Source: Endomychus coccineus (taxonomy: Eukaryota > Arthropoda > Insecta > Coleoptera > Endomychidae). Taken from it: a stretch of 64,000 nucleotides of DNA. This document shows positions 1 through 12,780 of this stretch, piece by piece (position 1 is the first letter of the stretch; each line of letters begins with the position of its first letter). The stretch covers positions 152,928,388-152,992,387 of the forward strand of contig OY294068.1 in the NCBI GenBank assembly GCA_958510875.1. Reading direction: 5' to 3'. The translations under genes and the position numbers were made by a program. A model generated the notes under the pieces. That model was given only the letters and a program-made list of their open reading frames with translations, was not told where the DNA came from and searched no databases.

Positions 1-2960
1 TTAACTGCAGATTAATAATAATACCAAATCAAATTCCGCATGTCTAAAATATTGTAATGCCTTGTACATAGGGGAAACTCGAAGCAGTTCCAGAGTAATG
101 TTTCACGAACATTCGAGAAGTAACAGTGTATGAAAATAGGACTCTATCACTTATTGGAATATCACTCTTTATTCCGATATTTTACATACTCAAGGAAAAT
201 GACATCAAACTCAACATTCTAGAATCAATAGAAATTTTATAACATCCAAAAAACAATAGTAATATAATACTAAAGGAACAAATCGATACCTATAATTCAT
301 CACTTGTCAACAAAACAATTTTGTAAATAAACCAAGACCATTGTCTACTCTCATCCCTCAATTTATATCAAATATAGATTGATTTGTGACATCTAATGAT
401 ATAATTTTAGATTTAGCTTTATCTGATAACACCTGACTTTGACAATGGTGGTGAAATAATTTGTCAGCATTAATTCTAAGTTAAATATTACAAATTTTGT
501 GTAAATTTGAGTAAAATTCTTCTTAAAGCGTATCATTTATTAATTCAAATCTCTTCCAATTCCTGCCTTCTAAATTCATCAACATTCCATGGAACTTTGA
601 ATTTTGTTTGCGGTGCTTAAATTGTAGCTTGTATCATCTTGACTTCCATCAGTCACTACTTACTGAAGAATATCTGCGGACATCTACAACCAAAAAGTCC
701 TACTGATATTTTTGCGAGTGCATATCTACATATTTCGGCTTCTGGATGTTATTATGGTATATTACGTCACCATCGTGAATTTATATTGAGAAGAATACTG
801 AATAATCTTCAAAATTTTTGTGATAGGAGAACCGACCAAGTATTTAATGGTAATATATTACCCTTGTGGACCAATTTCAGAACATTGGCTCCTCATTAAG
901 TCATTTCGTTTATATAGTTTTATCCCAGACGAGTTCCATAAATAATGAAGTTATCCTTATCTCCTTGGAATACACTCAATAGGGACTGATAATGGAAAAC
1001 ATTTAGCAATTCAAGATGTCTCAAGTTTAGCAATAGATATCCTTTTGAGCGTTCGTCTTGGATGAGATTGTGGAAAAATACAGTCGAAAATAGTTTAAGA
1101 AGTTTACAAGTTTAGAGTGAGTAAAAAGCATTACACTTGTATTGTTGTATCACAGATTGTACCTCCTAATTGTCAATGTTTTTATTGTGGGAAGCAGTTT
1201 CCATTCTACGTAAATCATATAAACAAAACTTCGTCCTAGTATTACGTTATGCTGTGATCGATAAGATCAGTGCCTGAAAGGTTGTCACTTATGTTGGTTT
1301 TGGACTTCAACTATGCAAGTTTCGAGAAAATACGTTTCTAGCAACTTTGGTTCACTTGTAATTATGTGAACAACTTAGGATCGATATAGATGACTAGGAG
1401 TACGACGGTATTGCATTTCTCAGATTATTCATATTGATGCAAACGAGAATTCTGTCGACTCTAACATTATGTTTGCATCATTTTAAGTCAAAACATGGCC
1501 ATTTGTGGAAATTTTTGCCGTTTTTTGCGTTTTAGACGAAAACAACGCATTTCATAGAATAAACTGTTGGGAGCAAAGTTGTAGTGGAAATAAATACGCA
1601 TCGAACGGCTACAAGACAAGAGTAGCCCGATCAAAGGCCCATTTCCGTTTTTTTCAATGAAATTGAAATCCAAATAATAATAATAGCACATAAAAAACAA
1701 TAATTTGAAAGATTGAGATGAAATAAAAGTGGAAGTTACATGCGTACAATATGATCTATTGATCTCCATGGTGACCATGAACATCTGCTCTCTAAGAAAA
1801 AATAAACTGCGTGCGTATAAGAATTTGTGATACCTAGCTCGAGTCTATGTATGTATAGCGCGTATAGTTGTTTGCGTGATATAAAAAGATGCTGAAGAAG
1901 TATCACAATTTTAAACAAGAGCGCTGAATAATTTTTTTTTTGATACCTGAATCAGATATATTTCATCTTTATAATTACAGAAGTGTATTTTTGTTAAGAT
2001 TTTTTTTTTTAATTTTCAGGAATAATAAGAAAAAAATAAATGAATGAATAATTAAATCCTCTATTATGACTTTGTATTTCTTTTTCCCCTGTTTTCAAAG
2101 AGATTTATCCGAAATAATTTCAAAATTTATAGGTTTTTTGGGAAATCTACATTACCGACGCTCGACATTCGAGCGCGGCTGCATCATTTTCGTTCTTTTT
2201 TTTTGTTTCTTGTCTTTCGACGTTTCAGGATCGGATAGAGTAAAGCCTCTTTTTCCAAATATTTCTTAATTTTTTCAAAAAGGGCAAAAAAGGCCCGCTA
2301 CGGGGCCAAAAATACAATTGAAAATATCTCAAGTTCTGCTCATCAAAAAAGGGCTCTAAATACAATAAAATGGTCCTCTATTCGAATACAAAATTTGAAG
2401 TTATACGAGTTTGCTCACCTAAAAATTTTTGAATTTTTTTTGAGCAAGAAAATTTTCAACTGGCCTAGTTTCTTTAGTTTACAAGCAAAGTGGTTGGATT
2501 TTGAATATGTTATAGGAGCCATCAAACTCTTCAATTTACATTTGGTGCTGCAATCGTTAATATACCATTTTTCCAAGATGTTGGATTTTTGCGCGAAAAA
2601 AAGATTGGTTCGAAAGTAAATATTAATAGCTACCCTTTAGCAGAAAAAAAAGTTCCTGAAGCAAAATCTGTAATAGGAAATTAAATTTTTATATTACCAA
2701 AAACTGGAAATGGGCCCCTCTTGACTCATGGACTTCTAATTAGCAACATTCCCATAAATTGTCATTTTTTGACAAAAGACTGGACTATATTATGGCAGAA
2801 CTAGAATTTTCATATCTCCAAATTAGGACCGTATTAAGAAAAAATAAACCTTCACAATCAATACATCGCAACTTTTACATTCTTGTTGCAACGGAAGGTG
2901 AGCAGAGTGGTGTAATTGGTTGACAGACCACTCAAATAATGATTCTAATTTTTCAAAGAA
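1..2960. other. AT-rich non-coding DNA, no gene recognised
   Basis: I recognise no gene here. The longest open stretches are under 100 codons and show no familiar domain. They include an 86-codon frame at 639-899 on the plus strand and a 98-codon frame at 1488-1784 on the minus strand. By position this is intron or 3' flank of the minus-strand receptor gene whose exon lies at 4099-4299, but I could not find a further receptor exon. Confidence 0.5.
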
Positions 2961-2968
2961 AATTATTT

Positions 2969-3402
2969 GGATCCATGAAAGTAAATTCATGAATTGCGGA
3001 CTCTTCAATTACAAGAATACACGAGCTTCGTCCATTGAAAATCATCGCCCAAATGAAGAAGTTCATAATCAAATTTGTGTAAATGCGTAAATGTCCAGGC
3101 CAGAATTCTTGAAAAATCGAAATTTTTATGAGGAACATATTAATGGCCACAATGAAGTAAATTTTCCTAATATTGGTTGAATATCAAGGTTTGTGGTTTC
3201 AGCATGCCGGAGTGGCTGTATAATTGTGAGAAACTCTCCAAAAGATGAATTTAATAGAAGAATTATAGCAAATTCTGGACCTGTCAGATGGCCACCAAAG
3301 TGACCAGAGCTGACACCCATGGTCATGAATTTTTTTGTTGGAATCCTTGGAGGGTGTTGCTTTTGATGACTTACTGCAAAAATGCAGGAGACATTTCACC
3401 GT
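2969..3402 (+). pseudogene. Degenerate DDE transposase, Tc1/mariner-like
   Basis: Read on the plus strand with frame changes, this stretch keeps the landmark order of a Tc1/mariner-superfamily DDE transposase. A block reading WIHESKFMNCGLFN corresponds to the usual W.DESKF.N.G.FN block, with the first catalytic aspartate replaced by histidine. About 75 codons later comes FQHAGVAV, the counterpart of the usual FQHDGAPAH block, with the second aspartate also lost. RWPP and PELTPMVMNFF follow, matching the WPPRSPDLTP.DFF block. Both acidic residues are lost and stops interrupt every frame, so it cannot be active. The N-terminal DNA-binding part and terminal repeats were not found. Confidence 0.6.
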
Positions 3403-4098
3403 GTATAGACGGTTAACTACTTCGACAGAATTAATTTATATCTTAATCAGAATGGTGACCTGATTGAGCTTCTCCTTCGAAATTATGCTGAAGTTGTTTC
3501 TTTACCTTGAATAAAATCTGTTTTTGCACTGAACTATCATTTGTTTCATTTGATTTCAACGTTCAATATCTCTTTTAATTGGCAGAGTGTCGAATAATAG
3601 TTTTGACCTATCAAACCTAATTAAAATCCGAAGATTGCACACTTTAGAGAAGATTTATCTGATGACGAATTCGAAAGATCGCAATGTCGAATCTATGATT
3701 GAACAGTTTGAGCATCCGTCCTTTGGAAATGTTGACAAAATAATCATCCATAGCTTATAGAAAATTAAATATTTCAGATTTTTCAAAACAATTCAAAAAC
3801 CATGTGGGTGGGTTAGTATTGACTTCTCAAATGATTATTAGTCAGCTTTTTCCTCATTCAATTGATTACGTATTTCTTTCGGTTCACAACATCCTTATGC
3901 CGCGCATCGAGTTTTAATAATTGTATCCTACTTTTAAATCAATCAATTCACCTCTCCAATGATATATTCAACACGTTACATTTTTCTGGCATAGTCATAG
4001 TATAAATCAAATGATTTCAGTATGTTCATGCATGATTTGATCATAACTATTGTGTGCCACTTGCTAAGGCATCATAACTGTAGAATAATAACGCTTAC
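3403..4098. other. Intronic DNA downstream of the receptor exon
   Basis: No gene, repeat or RNA was recognised. On the minus strand this lies directly 3' of the TM3-TM4 exon and begins with its GTAAGC splice donor at 4093-4098, so it should be intron of the receptor gene. Confidence 0.45.
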
Positions 4099-4299
4099 CT
4101 CTGCCCTTCATAGCTTTCAGCGATGAAACTGCCAGAACTGGGGCACTCCAGAATAAGCTTGCGATCCACACCACAGCAATCATTTTGTATGCATGGAACT
4201 GCGTCTGCCAACGGCGAGATTTCAACGGTCTGCAAATGGCGAAATAGCGCTCCAGGGAAATTGCCACTAAAGTCCATATACCCACCGAAACCGACACAA
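4099..4299 (-). CDS. CCK/sulfakinin-type neuropeptide GPCR, TM3-TM4 exon
   Basis: This exon encodes part of a class A receptor at the plasma membrane that would couple a peptide ligand to G proteins. It reads VVSVSVGIWTLVAISLERYF, the end of TM3 with ERY in place of DRY. Then come AICRPLKSRRWQTQFHAYK, the intracellular loop typical of cholecystokinin/gastrin and sulfakinin receptors, and TM4 with its conserved W in VVWIASLFWSAP. It ends SSLKAMKGR. A polypyrimidine tract and TTTTTTCAG acceptor precede it on the minus strand, and a GTAAGC donor follows. It starts with two bases that complete the codon begun by the single base left over in the exon at 50651-50765, giving a seamless receptor alignment. 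No stop or frameshift is present. Assignment to the sulfakinin receptor rather than another CCK-like receptor rests on motif similarity only. Confidence 0.85.
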
Positions 4300-4779
4300 C
4301 TGAAAAAATTCAATATAGGTAGTTCAGATACATAGGAGTACATATTACAGTTTATTTATGTAGGCACCATATGAATGAACGCGAGCTATTTTCTCATTTT
4401 TCTTTGAATCGGGAAGTATATAGGAACCTGGCAGGTAATCCAGTTTCTTCATCTTTTGATGATTTTCCTGGATCATTTGAAAACATCCTTAAAACTTAAA
4501 CTCAAACCCTACAAGGAAATCTTCGTATGAGTATCATACAATCATAGCGTTTGAGATTTCTTGATAATAGTTTCATTATTATAATAACAAACTAATGAGA
4601 ACTTTTCCCTCAGAAAACTGAGATGACTGATTTCCCTATATATTAATTACTCCAGCGTTTCACCATTCACATTCAGCGAAGCAGGCAGATTCAGATTCAG
4701 ATTAGATTGTTAAGGGGTGTCAGGTATACTGCGTACTTGAGTATTGTATTCTCTTTCACATTACTATTACAGTACACCG

Positions 4780-6100
4780 TTGAGTTTCAGGTCTCTTAGG
4801 GAAGCTAAGGTTTTTCATGGCTACAGTGGCAAAATTGTATGTAGATTCCGAAGGGTTTGCTGCTGCGAAGAAGGATAGCTTTGCAAAATGTCTTTTCTTA
4901 TGACTTTCTTTTTCTAGGAGGCTTTGAGATGTGTCCAAGAAAAAAGCTCCAGTACTTTGTACTGAATTCTGTTTCTTCTGTTTTAAGGATTCTCATTATA
5001 GTGTGCTTGCCTATACCACAGAAGGATTCCGGTCTTATCAGATGAATATCAGCTCCCTGTTCTATGCTTCCAAAGTATATAACTTATTTCTACAGTTGAG
5101 AACCATCTTTGAGCTAATGATGTTTGAGCTCAGCGCTTTGAAAGCTATTCAACTATCGGACATGATGGCTATATCCTTCTATCTCTCAATTGCATGAACT
5201 TCCACAGGAAGATACTAGTGTATTTACTCATGGGTTAGGGATATATCCAGGCCTGGTTCCATCGGTTACCCTGTTAAGTATCTCCTTGGTAACCCTGACA
5301 AGTCTAGAAGACATAGCCAAGCTTACAGTGCATAGATTGCCGCTTGATAGATCGAGATAATCTCATAGCCGAGTAGCTTTCCCGCATACCCGTAAATGGC
5401 AAGCATCTCGACTTGAAAGACTCTGTTGAGATCCCCTATTGTACGGAGTACCCATCAATATTACTAGGACCGCAACAGCCAGCTCCAACTCTTGTGTTTA
5501 TTCAAGACCCATCCGTATACCAAATTGTGCCGTGTTTTGGTGTGCGGACATCTTCCCATCCCTCCCTCCACGGGATGACGACCCTGAAATGCTGCTCCGC
5601 AAACCATGGCTTTGATTCTGTCCGGCGGTTCTAATCGAAGTCTTCTAGGCCACTCCTTGAATTGCCGGGACTGGTCCGCACTCCATATCTTTAGGAAGCC
5701 ATCACAGCTAAGCCTGTCTACCATCATCATTGCTAGATTCCTCTCCGTCATTGATTGGGGTGGCATGGCTAGAAAAACCCTCAATGCTGCAGTCGGTGTA
5801 GTTTTCTCGTAGATGTATAGCCTCTGAGTCCCTGTATTCTGTCCAGAAGTTTCTGAGCTGTAACCAATTGGTTCTTTCTCACCATACGAGAAATGCATGA
5901 CTGAGTCTTGGCATAATAAGCTGAGTAGATCGCCATCAGCTGCTTAGGCCTCACTTCATGCCAGTTGCTCTTTTACTCTGGCAAAAAATTATCACAGCAT
6001 TTTGAAACCTAGTGGCTGATGCCATAGTAGTTTTTTGGTTCGGAGTGGCTCCCAGATATTTCACCGTTTCGGAAAAGTCAACTGACCTGCCCCTGCCCAT
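4780..6100 (-). pseudogene. Non-LTR retrotransposon relic: RT end and RNase H (LOA-like)
   Basis: On the minus strand the order is RT C-terminus then RNase H, broken by stops and frameshifts. Near 6090-5950 is VDFSETVKYLG followed by CQSKRATG, equivalent to the VKYLG and CRKAIG blocks of the LOA-like element at 9322-12780. Next come AQKLLDRIQGL and TPTAALRVFLAMPPQSM, matching its TPTAAMETILQLPPLDL block. RNase H follows: IISIYQAAIYAL carries Q-A-A where Q-A-E is usual, and IAIMSDS plus KALSSNIISSKMVLNC match the catalytic-aspartate helix. The copy is old and coding-dead. Its upstream end abuts a plus-strand gypsy relic at about 6100. Confidence 0.6.
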
Positions 6101-6104
6101 TTTC

Positions 6105-7440
6105 TTCAGAGGCTTAGGAGAAATTGAATACATCAAACATCCACATACAACTTTTGCAAGATTGAATCATTATGGCATCTCGATCAACTCTCCTAAATGT
6201 GTTTTAGTGTAACTACCATCTCATTTCTTGGTGATGAGATTCGATAACATTGGTCCAAATCACCACCAGACGATGAGCATCAATTTCCTCCCAACAACCC
6301 TCGACATCACTCTCTTGAATTAGTAGCTATTATCATACCAGTTTCAAACATATCCATATATTGCGATACTTCAACAAAACAAGCTACATCCCAAAAAAAC
6401 ACGAGGGAAAATCATTCAGACTCATGCATGTATTGGCTCAACCAGGTGCATGAAAAATTACAAAACTACTTTGAAGTGAACATATTTGGCCTTCAATATT
6501 CAAAGAGTTGACATCCTGGACAAAATCTTGTCTTGCATGTCAGAAATCTAAAATTTGGCGACATACTAGAACGAGCATATAACAATACCACAAAGTAACG
6601 GAACGCTTCCAACACATGAATATACACTTGATAGGTTCACAAACAGGCCGAAAGTGTTCTCAATCCTTGATATGACACCAGGAATAGTGGCACGCAAGTT
6701 ATATAATGGTGAGTTCCCTAGATCTGGCATACTTACCACAAAAAATAACAACATGCCAGGGCCGGCGGTTTGGAAGTGGTTTATTTGAGAGGTCAACAGT
6801 TCTACTTGTGATTACACATCACAGAACCACACCATATCACCCACATGTGAACGGCAAGATCGAGAGAGATTGAAAGCAGCAATCAAACGTCATGCCAATG
6901 AGAAATTGAATGTTGTCAACTGTCTTACTGGGTCTACGATCTTTATTTCTAGATGAACTAGATCAAATCCTCACAGAAATGGTGTATGGGAAGTCGTTAC
7001 GACTCGCTGAATAGTTTTTCGACTCAGACACAAAAAATCTAGACCACCGCAACAGCTGTCAGAAAACTGCAAACCGTTATTCGCAACATGAAACCTGTGC
7101 ACATCCGAAATTAAACCGAAATGTATTCATACATTCACTGAAGACACCTGTTCTCATGTGTCCATATGACGTATAATGAAGTAAAAAAAAACATTACAAA
7201 AACAGTATGATGGTTCATATAGGGTAAAATCCAGGCACACAAAATATTTTACTATAACGGTCAATGCAACAGATACCAACATCTCATTGGATAGACTCAA
7301 GCCCGCCAACGACATCAGCTTTTCAGATATGAACGATACTACACATAAGGCAAATACAAAATCAGAAAAGTATCCAGAACCAATCACCATATCCTTTCTT
7401 CTTCTCAATATGTTCAGGCTTATGTAGGAACTCGACCAAC
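6105..7440 (+). pseudogene. Ty3/gypsy pol relic: RT end plus integrase
   Basis: Plus-strand frames, interrupted by many stops, follow a Ty3/gypsy pol polyprotein. LNHYGISINSPKC near 6165 is the end of the reverse transcriptase. The RNase H part is mostly missing. Integrase follows: CLACQKSKI near 6535 is the second half of the HHCC zinc finger. ERFQHMNIHLIGS near 6600 has His where the first catalytic Asp is expected. TPYHPHVNGKIER near 6840 carries the catalytic Glu. The C-terminal module [16 protein letters not shown] is close to the chromovirus/gypsy GPY/F motif, followed by [12 protein letters not shown] near 7290. No LTR was identified on either side. This is an old, inactive copy. Confidence 0.75.
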
Positions 7441-8394
7441 TAGGTTAAAGTATTTTGATGAGGTCTTCACTTTTTGTACACGCTGTGTTATACGGAAGTA
7501 ATGAATATGACTGGCCGATGTATGAGTGTGCCCTGTATGTAGTGTGGGCTGACATCAGGTTACGTTTATCCTGTTCAAGAGAAGATCCGCGTGCTAATTT
7601 AGGTAAAGTAGGATAAATCGAATCAAGAATATTCTATGAAACATTACTTACGAGATAACTTCTGATATGGTCCAAACTTGAGTTCAGATACCGATTAGAA
7701 ACCGCGTTACTACGCGTTCACTTGCAATGCATTGCGGTGAATTGTTTATTACCGCATGATTGCTCACCCTTCATAATGGACAATCAATGCTTGTTTCATT
7801 GTTGTAATAGTTAGTTTGCGTTACCATTCAGTTTGTTTTTGTGACCTCCCTTGCATTATTCCTGGGTTGTTCAATATGTATATTCAAGTAATTTCATTCA
7901 GAGTTGCTACTTGAAGCTATCAATAAAACTCATTATTGAAAGGTTCTGTGTTTATTTGCAGGGGAGTATAATATTCTTGCAATTGAAACCTGCAAATCTG
8001 ATAGTATTCATTCTGCTTCAATATGCCCTGGCTACTCACTCCACTGAGAATATCTGGGAGAAGGATAATTCATATATAGCAGTGATAACACTGAGATATG
8101 CCTTGTGGTGGTAACCCTAGCAGGAGTGCCCTCTGAGGAATAAACCTCATAAATAATCTGGTGCCCGAAAAATCGTAAGCCGTAGTAAGTATTAATCGCC
8201 AAAAATGACGAGGAACCTCCATGGAATAAGATGATAAGGTCTATATCTATGAATTTTTCAAGTCCTACCAATACTTGACTACAAATAGTGAACTTATGTA
8301 CCACTTAATTTATAAATGTCAAACTGAAGCTTCCTCTGTTTCTTGCCTGACAACAATAATATTTCATGAGTGCAATTCAACGGATCAAAATTTC
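7441..8394. other. Unassigned intronic DNA
   Basis: I recognise nothing here. Open frames of 84-90 codons at 7851-8114 (plus) and 8032-8304 (minus) have no familiar domain. A long terminal repeat of the neighbouring gypsy relic could lie here, but there is no partner copy in the window to prove it. Confidence 0.35.
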
Positions 8395-9307
8395 ATACAG
8401 TTGCGAAAACAGCTCCGAGGACCTCGCAGCAATCGGGCCAGAAAACAAACACCGTTAACTGAAGACACTCGTCCCGGCGGTCGGTAAGTGACATCAGGTT
8501 TCCAAATCGTTCCCTAAATAGCCTTATTGAAACCAGAATGAGTGCCTTCTGCTTCCGGTCTATCAAGATCTGTGCAGATATATAATTACATTTTCTTGCA
8601 AGCCGGAATGGTCTTTAAGTTGGAACGCAGCTAAAACTGAATTTTGCCCAAAACTCCGATAATCAGAACCACTGATACGACCTTGTGGTGTGGGTATAGC
8701 ATGCGAAGCTCGAACATAATTACTCATATAATCTTGGCTTATCTGTCCAGGAGGACAACGTCAGGCCTATTTTACCGGAAACAATAATTCTAGTAGATCA
8801 GGCTGGTTCGTTTCCGACAACATAATCAATATCTCCTACTCCGAAGCCGCTTTTGCCGAACATGCCGACAGCAAGTAGAAGAGCGTTTCAGGTGCCTTTC
8901 GACAGGTTCTGCAGCCGACATCAGAAACCTGCACACTCATCAGGCTGCGGCGATAGAATAAGGTGTTGATAAAGCCATTTTGGCAAGCGTTTCGATATTT
9001 CTGTAGAAAACACTGTCTATCAGTTTGCCGTCTGACCATAAGTTCTTGGTCGCATGCATTTATCTGGGTTTTCAGGCGAGAAGGTTGCCACTCGAGGACA
9101 ACATCTAGTTGGCCTTCTCGACAGATGTGCTACTGAGAACTTTACTAGCTATGCTCAGAACCACACTTCGATGCAGACCCTCCAGACTGAGGGTTCACTT
9201 ATCTCCCCGGTGACCTGGGATATGAATGCGGGAAACGGATGACTTAGGATGCAAACTGTAATGGATATAAATCATTTTTCGGGTGTCTTGGTCAAGTTTA
9301 TGCAGCT

Positions 9308-9321
9308 CATTGACCATCCAT
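9308..9321. repeat. 14-bp target site duplication, left copy
   Basis: CATTGACCATCCAT here is identical to 12781-12794. The two copies flank the LOA-like insertion. In the uninterrupted R4/Dong copy the corresponding codons occur once, in the KWTVDELYRLDKDTRK block. Confidence 0.9.
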
Positions 9322-12300
9322 GGATGGGATGGATTTTGATGTGAAGGGTGTATAATTATACTGGCACTTAGGCCTCTGAACTGGGCCCATTGTGCCACCC
9401 CTTCAAGGCGAAGGCCCCTGTCCCTCCTCAGCCATCGAGCCAACCAATCGCGTTGATCAGCCCGAGGACCGCACCGGGTGGAGCGTCGCCAATGTTGACC
9501 AGATTTGGCCAGGGGTCCCCCAAAATGGCATCTCTTGTCGATGAGAGCGCCGGGCAGTGACAAATCACATGTTCCGCTGTCTCATCCTCTTCGTAGCATC
9601 CTCGACATATGGGGTCGACAACGACTCCCATCGTGTGAAGATGTTTATTTAGTCGGCAGTGTCCTGTCCATATTCCTACGAGTCTTCTAAGATTAAATCT
9701 TGTCAGTCGTAGGCAGAACTTTGCAATTTTTGGGCACGGTGCTTTTATAGCAGTATGTGCCTGTCTACAGCTATCATTCGATATCCATCGTTCGGTATGC
9801 CGTTTTAGGGTATCTTCTTTCATCAAAGCAGTCAGAGTGCTTGAGGTTAGCGGCAAGAAGGGCTCCGGCCCGAATAGTGTTTGTCCGGAGCCTTTTCGCG
9901 CCAGCCTGTCCGCCTCTTCATTTCCTTGATGTCCACTGTGTCCTTTCACCCAGGTGAGTTGAACATCATTATACTGTGACAGATTTTCGAGGGTTCTGTG
10001 GCACTCCCAAACTAAACCTGAGTTAACCTTTTGGCTACTAAGGGCTTGTAGTGCTGCTCTGCTGTCTGTCATGATCCGTATTCGTTTGCCGGCGGTATTT
10101 TTGTCCGCCGCTATTCTAGCTCCTTGGGTCACTGCTACTAGCTCCGTTTGGAACACTGTAGCATGGGATCCTAGAGGTATGTATTCGCGAAGGTCAATTT
10201 CTTCGGAGAATATTCCAGAACCTGATCCCCGGCTATTTTTGGAGCCGTCCGTAAACATGTTTATGTCGGGCTTTGTTTCGTCATTTTCGTCTAAATCGAT
10301 GTGATAGTGTTTGGTGAAAGTAAACTTCGCCGGTATGCGGTCTGTTTGCGCTCCAAGTAAAGGTATCCTCACGGACGCCTCCTCGAGAATGAAAGCATGA
10401 CCACCTCCTCTTTTCACATTCCACAAATTTCCATTCCGCAGTCTTAGAGCCGCTCCCAGCGCCATCTCCTGTACAAAGAGGTCCAGGGGAGGCAATTGGA
10501 GAATAGTCTCCATGGCTGCAGTTGGTGTAGTTCTCATAGCCCCAGTCACTGCCAAGCACACAAGCCTTTGTACCCGACTGATGTGAGCTATTTCATTTGC
10601 TTGTCGGATTCTGGGCCACCAGACAAGTGCTCCGTAGCAGAGCATGGGTCTAATGACAGCCGTATATAGCCACAGGGTAATCTTAGGGGACAAGCCCGAT
10701 GAGCGCCCAATCGCCTTACGACATTGCCAAAAAACCGCACATGCTTTGCTGACTTTTACCTCAAGGTGTCGATGCCAGTTTAGCTTGCTGTCAAGCACGA
10801 TACCTAGGTACTTGACCTCATATGCCAACCTGAGCTGGGTACATTTGAGCTTTGGTAGGACCATCTGGTCCAGCTTTCGTTTCTTTGTGAACAGAACTAG
10901 CTCTGTCTTTGTGGGGTTCACTGACAGAGAGCATTCTATGCACCAGTCTTCAATTATCTTGAGAACGCTCTGCATTAGTTCACAGAGTACTCCAAGATAA
11001 AGTCCTGTAAGCAGGATTGTAAGATCATCTGCGTATCCAATGGTGTAGTAGCCCAACTCATTGAGTCGCCGAAGTAGGTTGTCAACTAATATGATCGATA
11101 TTAGCGGCGATAGTACTCCGCCCTGCGGACAGCCCCTACTTGCGATACCCCTTACGGTGCAGGCTCCTACAGTTACTTGAATTGCTCTCCATTCGAGGAT
11201 ATGGCGGGTCAAACCACTTAAAGCGGGGGCCACTCCATGTTCCTCTAGGGCAGTGCTTATGCTATCAAAGGATGGTTGATCAAAAGCACCCTCGATGTCT
11301 ATGAACAAACCCAGGGTGAACATTTTGTTCTCCATTGATCTCTCAATTCTGCTAACTACGGAATGTAGTGCTGAATCGGTCGATCTACCCGGGATGTACG
11401 CGTGTTGGTTGGGGTGCAGTGGATGAATCATCAACGCCGTGTCCCTAATCTCTCTGTCGCTCAACCTTTCTAATGTCTTCAGCAAGAATGACGTCAGACT
11501 GATTGGCCTATATGATTTAGCCAAAGAATAGTCACTTTTCCCTGGCTTTGGGATAAAGACTACACGTACTTCCCTCCATTCTTTGGGGATGTATCTAAGA
11601 ACGACGCAAGCCCGAAAGATTCGTACCAGGTGATCTAGTATGTCTTCCAGCCCCCACTGGAGGAGGGCTGGATACACGCCATCTACTCCCGGTGACTTGA
11701 AGGGAAGGAAAGTTTTGACTGCCCAGGCTACTTTGTCGGCGCTCACCGTCTGTTTTGCCACAGCCCAATCTCCTTCAACAGGTGTTGGGGTAGCATAGTC
11801 AGGCCAGTTCCCACCAGGTTCCAAAGTGCAGCCTGGAAAGTGTGTGTTCAAAAGAAGTTCAGCAGTGTCGGCTAGGTTGGCAGTGAAGGTGCCATCCCCT
11901 AGCTTCAAACTGCCGGGTTGCTGATTGGGATCTTTAGAAATGATCTTCTTTAGACGAGCCGCTGTAGTAGTAGATTCTATTCCACTACAGAACATCCTCC
12001 ATGCTGTGCGTTGGTTTTGACGAATTTCTCGTTTGTATACTTTCCGTTGCTCGTTACAAGCGTTCCAGTCAGTAGTACTTCTAGAGTTCTTCGCCTTATT
12101 AAAGAGTTTTCTGCACCTTCGTCTGAGGTCCCCGAGTTGCCCACTCCACCATGGTGTCGCCTGGCCCCCTGAAACCCCAATCCGCAAGCGGCAGGAACTT
12201 TCGAAAGCTTCGACCAGACTGGATCTGACAAGGGCAACGCCTTCCTCGATCTGCTCAGTCGATGTAAAGTTTTGTGGACCGTTTAGTTCACCCAGTGACT

Positions 12301-12780
12301 GGATAAGATGTTGTCGAAACAGCTCCTTATTTGTCTTCCTAGGGTCCCTATAGGGCTTGCTCACTATGCCACTACACGTTAAGGAGAAACTTATCCACCT
12401 ATGGTCGGACATGGATGCCTCAGACATCACATGCCAACTGGAGATTATGTTTGAAATACTTATGGATGTCAGAGTGATATCAATTATTGTCTGACATCTG
12501 GAGTTTACGAAGGTAGGTTCGCATCCTCGATTTATTATTTCCAGATTCGTGGTAGCTAAATACTCAAATAGTGATTTACCCCTTTTATTGTTGTCTTTAC
12601 TCCCCCAGAATGAATGGTGAGCATTTGTGTCGCAACCAATAATGAGGTGTTTGCCTCCTACCTCACAGAACTCGATCAACTCCAGCATTTCTCTGGATGG
12701 TGGAGGATTTACCGAGTCGATGGGTAGGTAAATTGACGCAATAATGACGTTTGTTTGGCTATTTCCGACGTCACAACCGA
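9322..12780 (-). mobile_element. LOA-like non-LTR retrotransposon nested in the R4/Dong element
   Basis: A 3459-bp 5'-truncated copy encodes, in order, the C-terminal half of an apurinic-type endonuclease, a reverse transcriptase and an RNase H. Its 3' end near 9322 is a short ATCC-rich tail. It is bounded by a perfect 14-bp target duplication, which fits target-primed reverse transcription. The EN-RT-RNase H order without a restriction-like endonuclease places it in the I/LOA/R1 group; I favour LOA from the sequence blocks but cannot exclude a neighbouring clade. Its long frame is intact, so the insertion is probably young relative to its surroundings. Confidence 0.85.

Noticed and set aside
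4123..4335. 70-codon plus-strand frame over the receptor exon
   Set aside because: Antisense shadow of the GPCR exon, which has canonical splice sites and receptor motifs.
12033..12353. 106-codon plus-strand frame, and similar frames at 10071-10304 and 10644-11000
   Set aside because: They are antisense shadows of the LOA-like EN-RT-RNase H frame on the minus strand.
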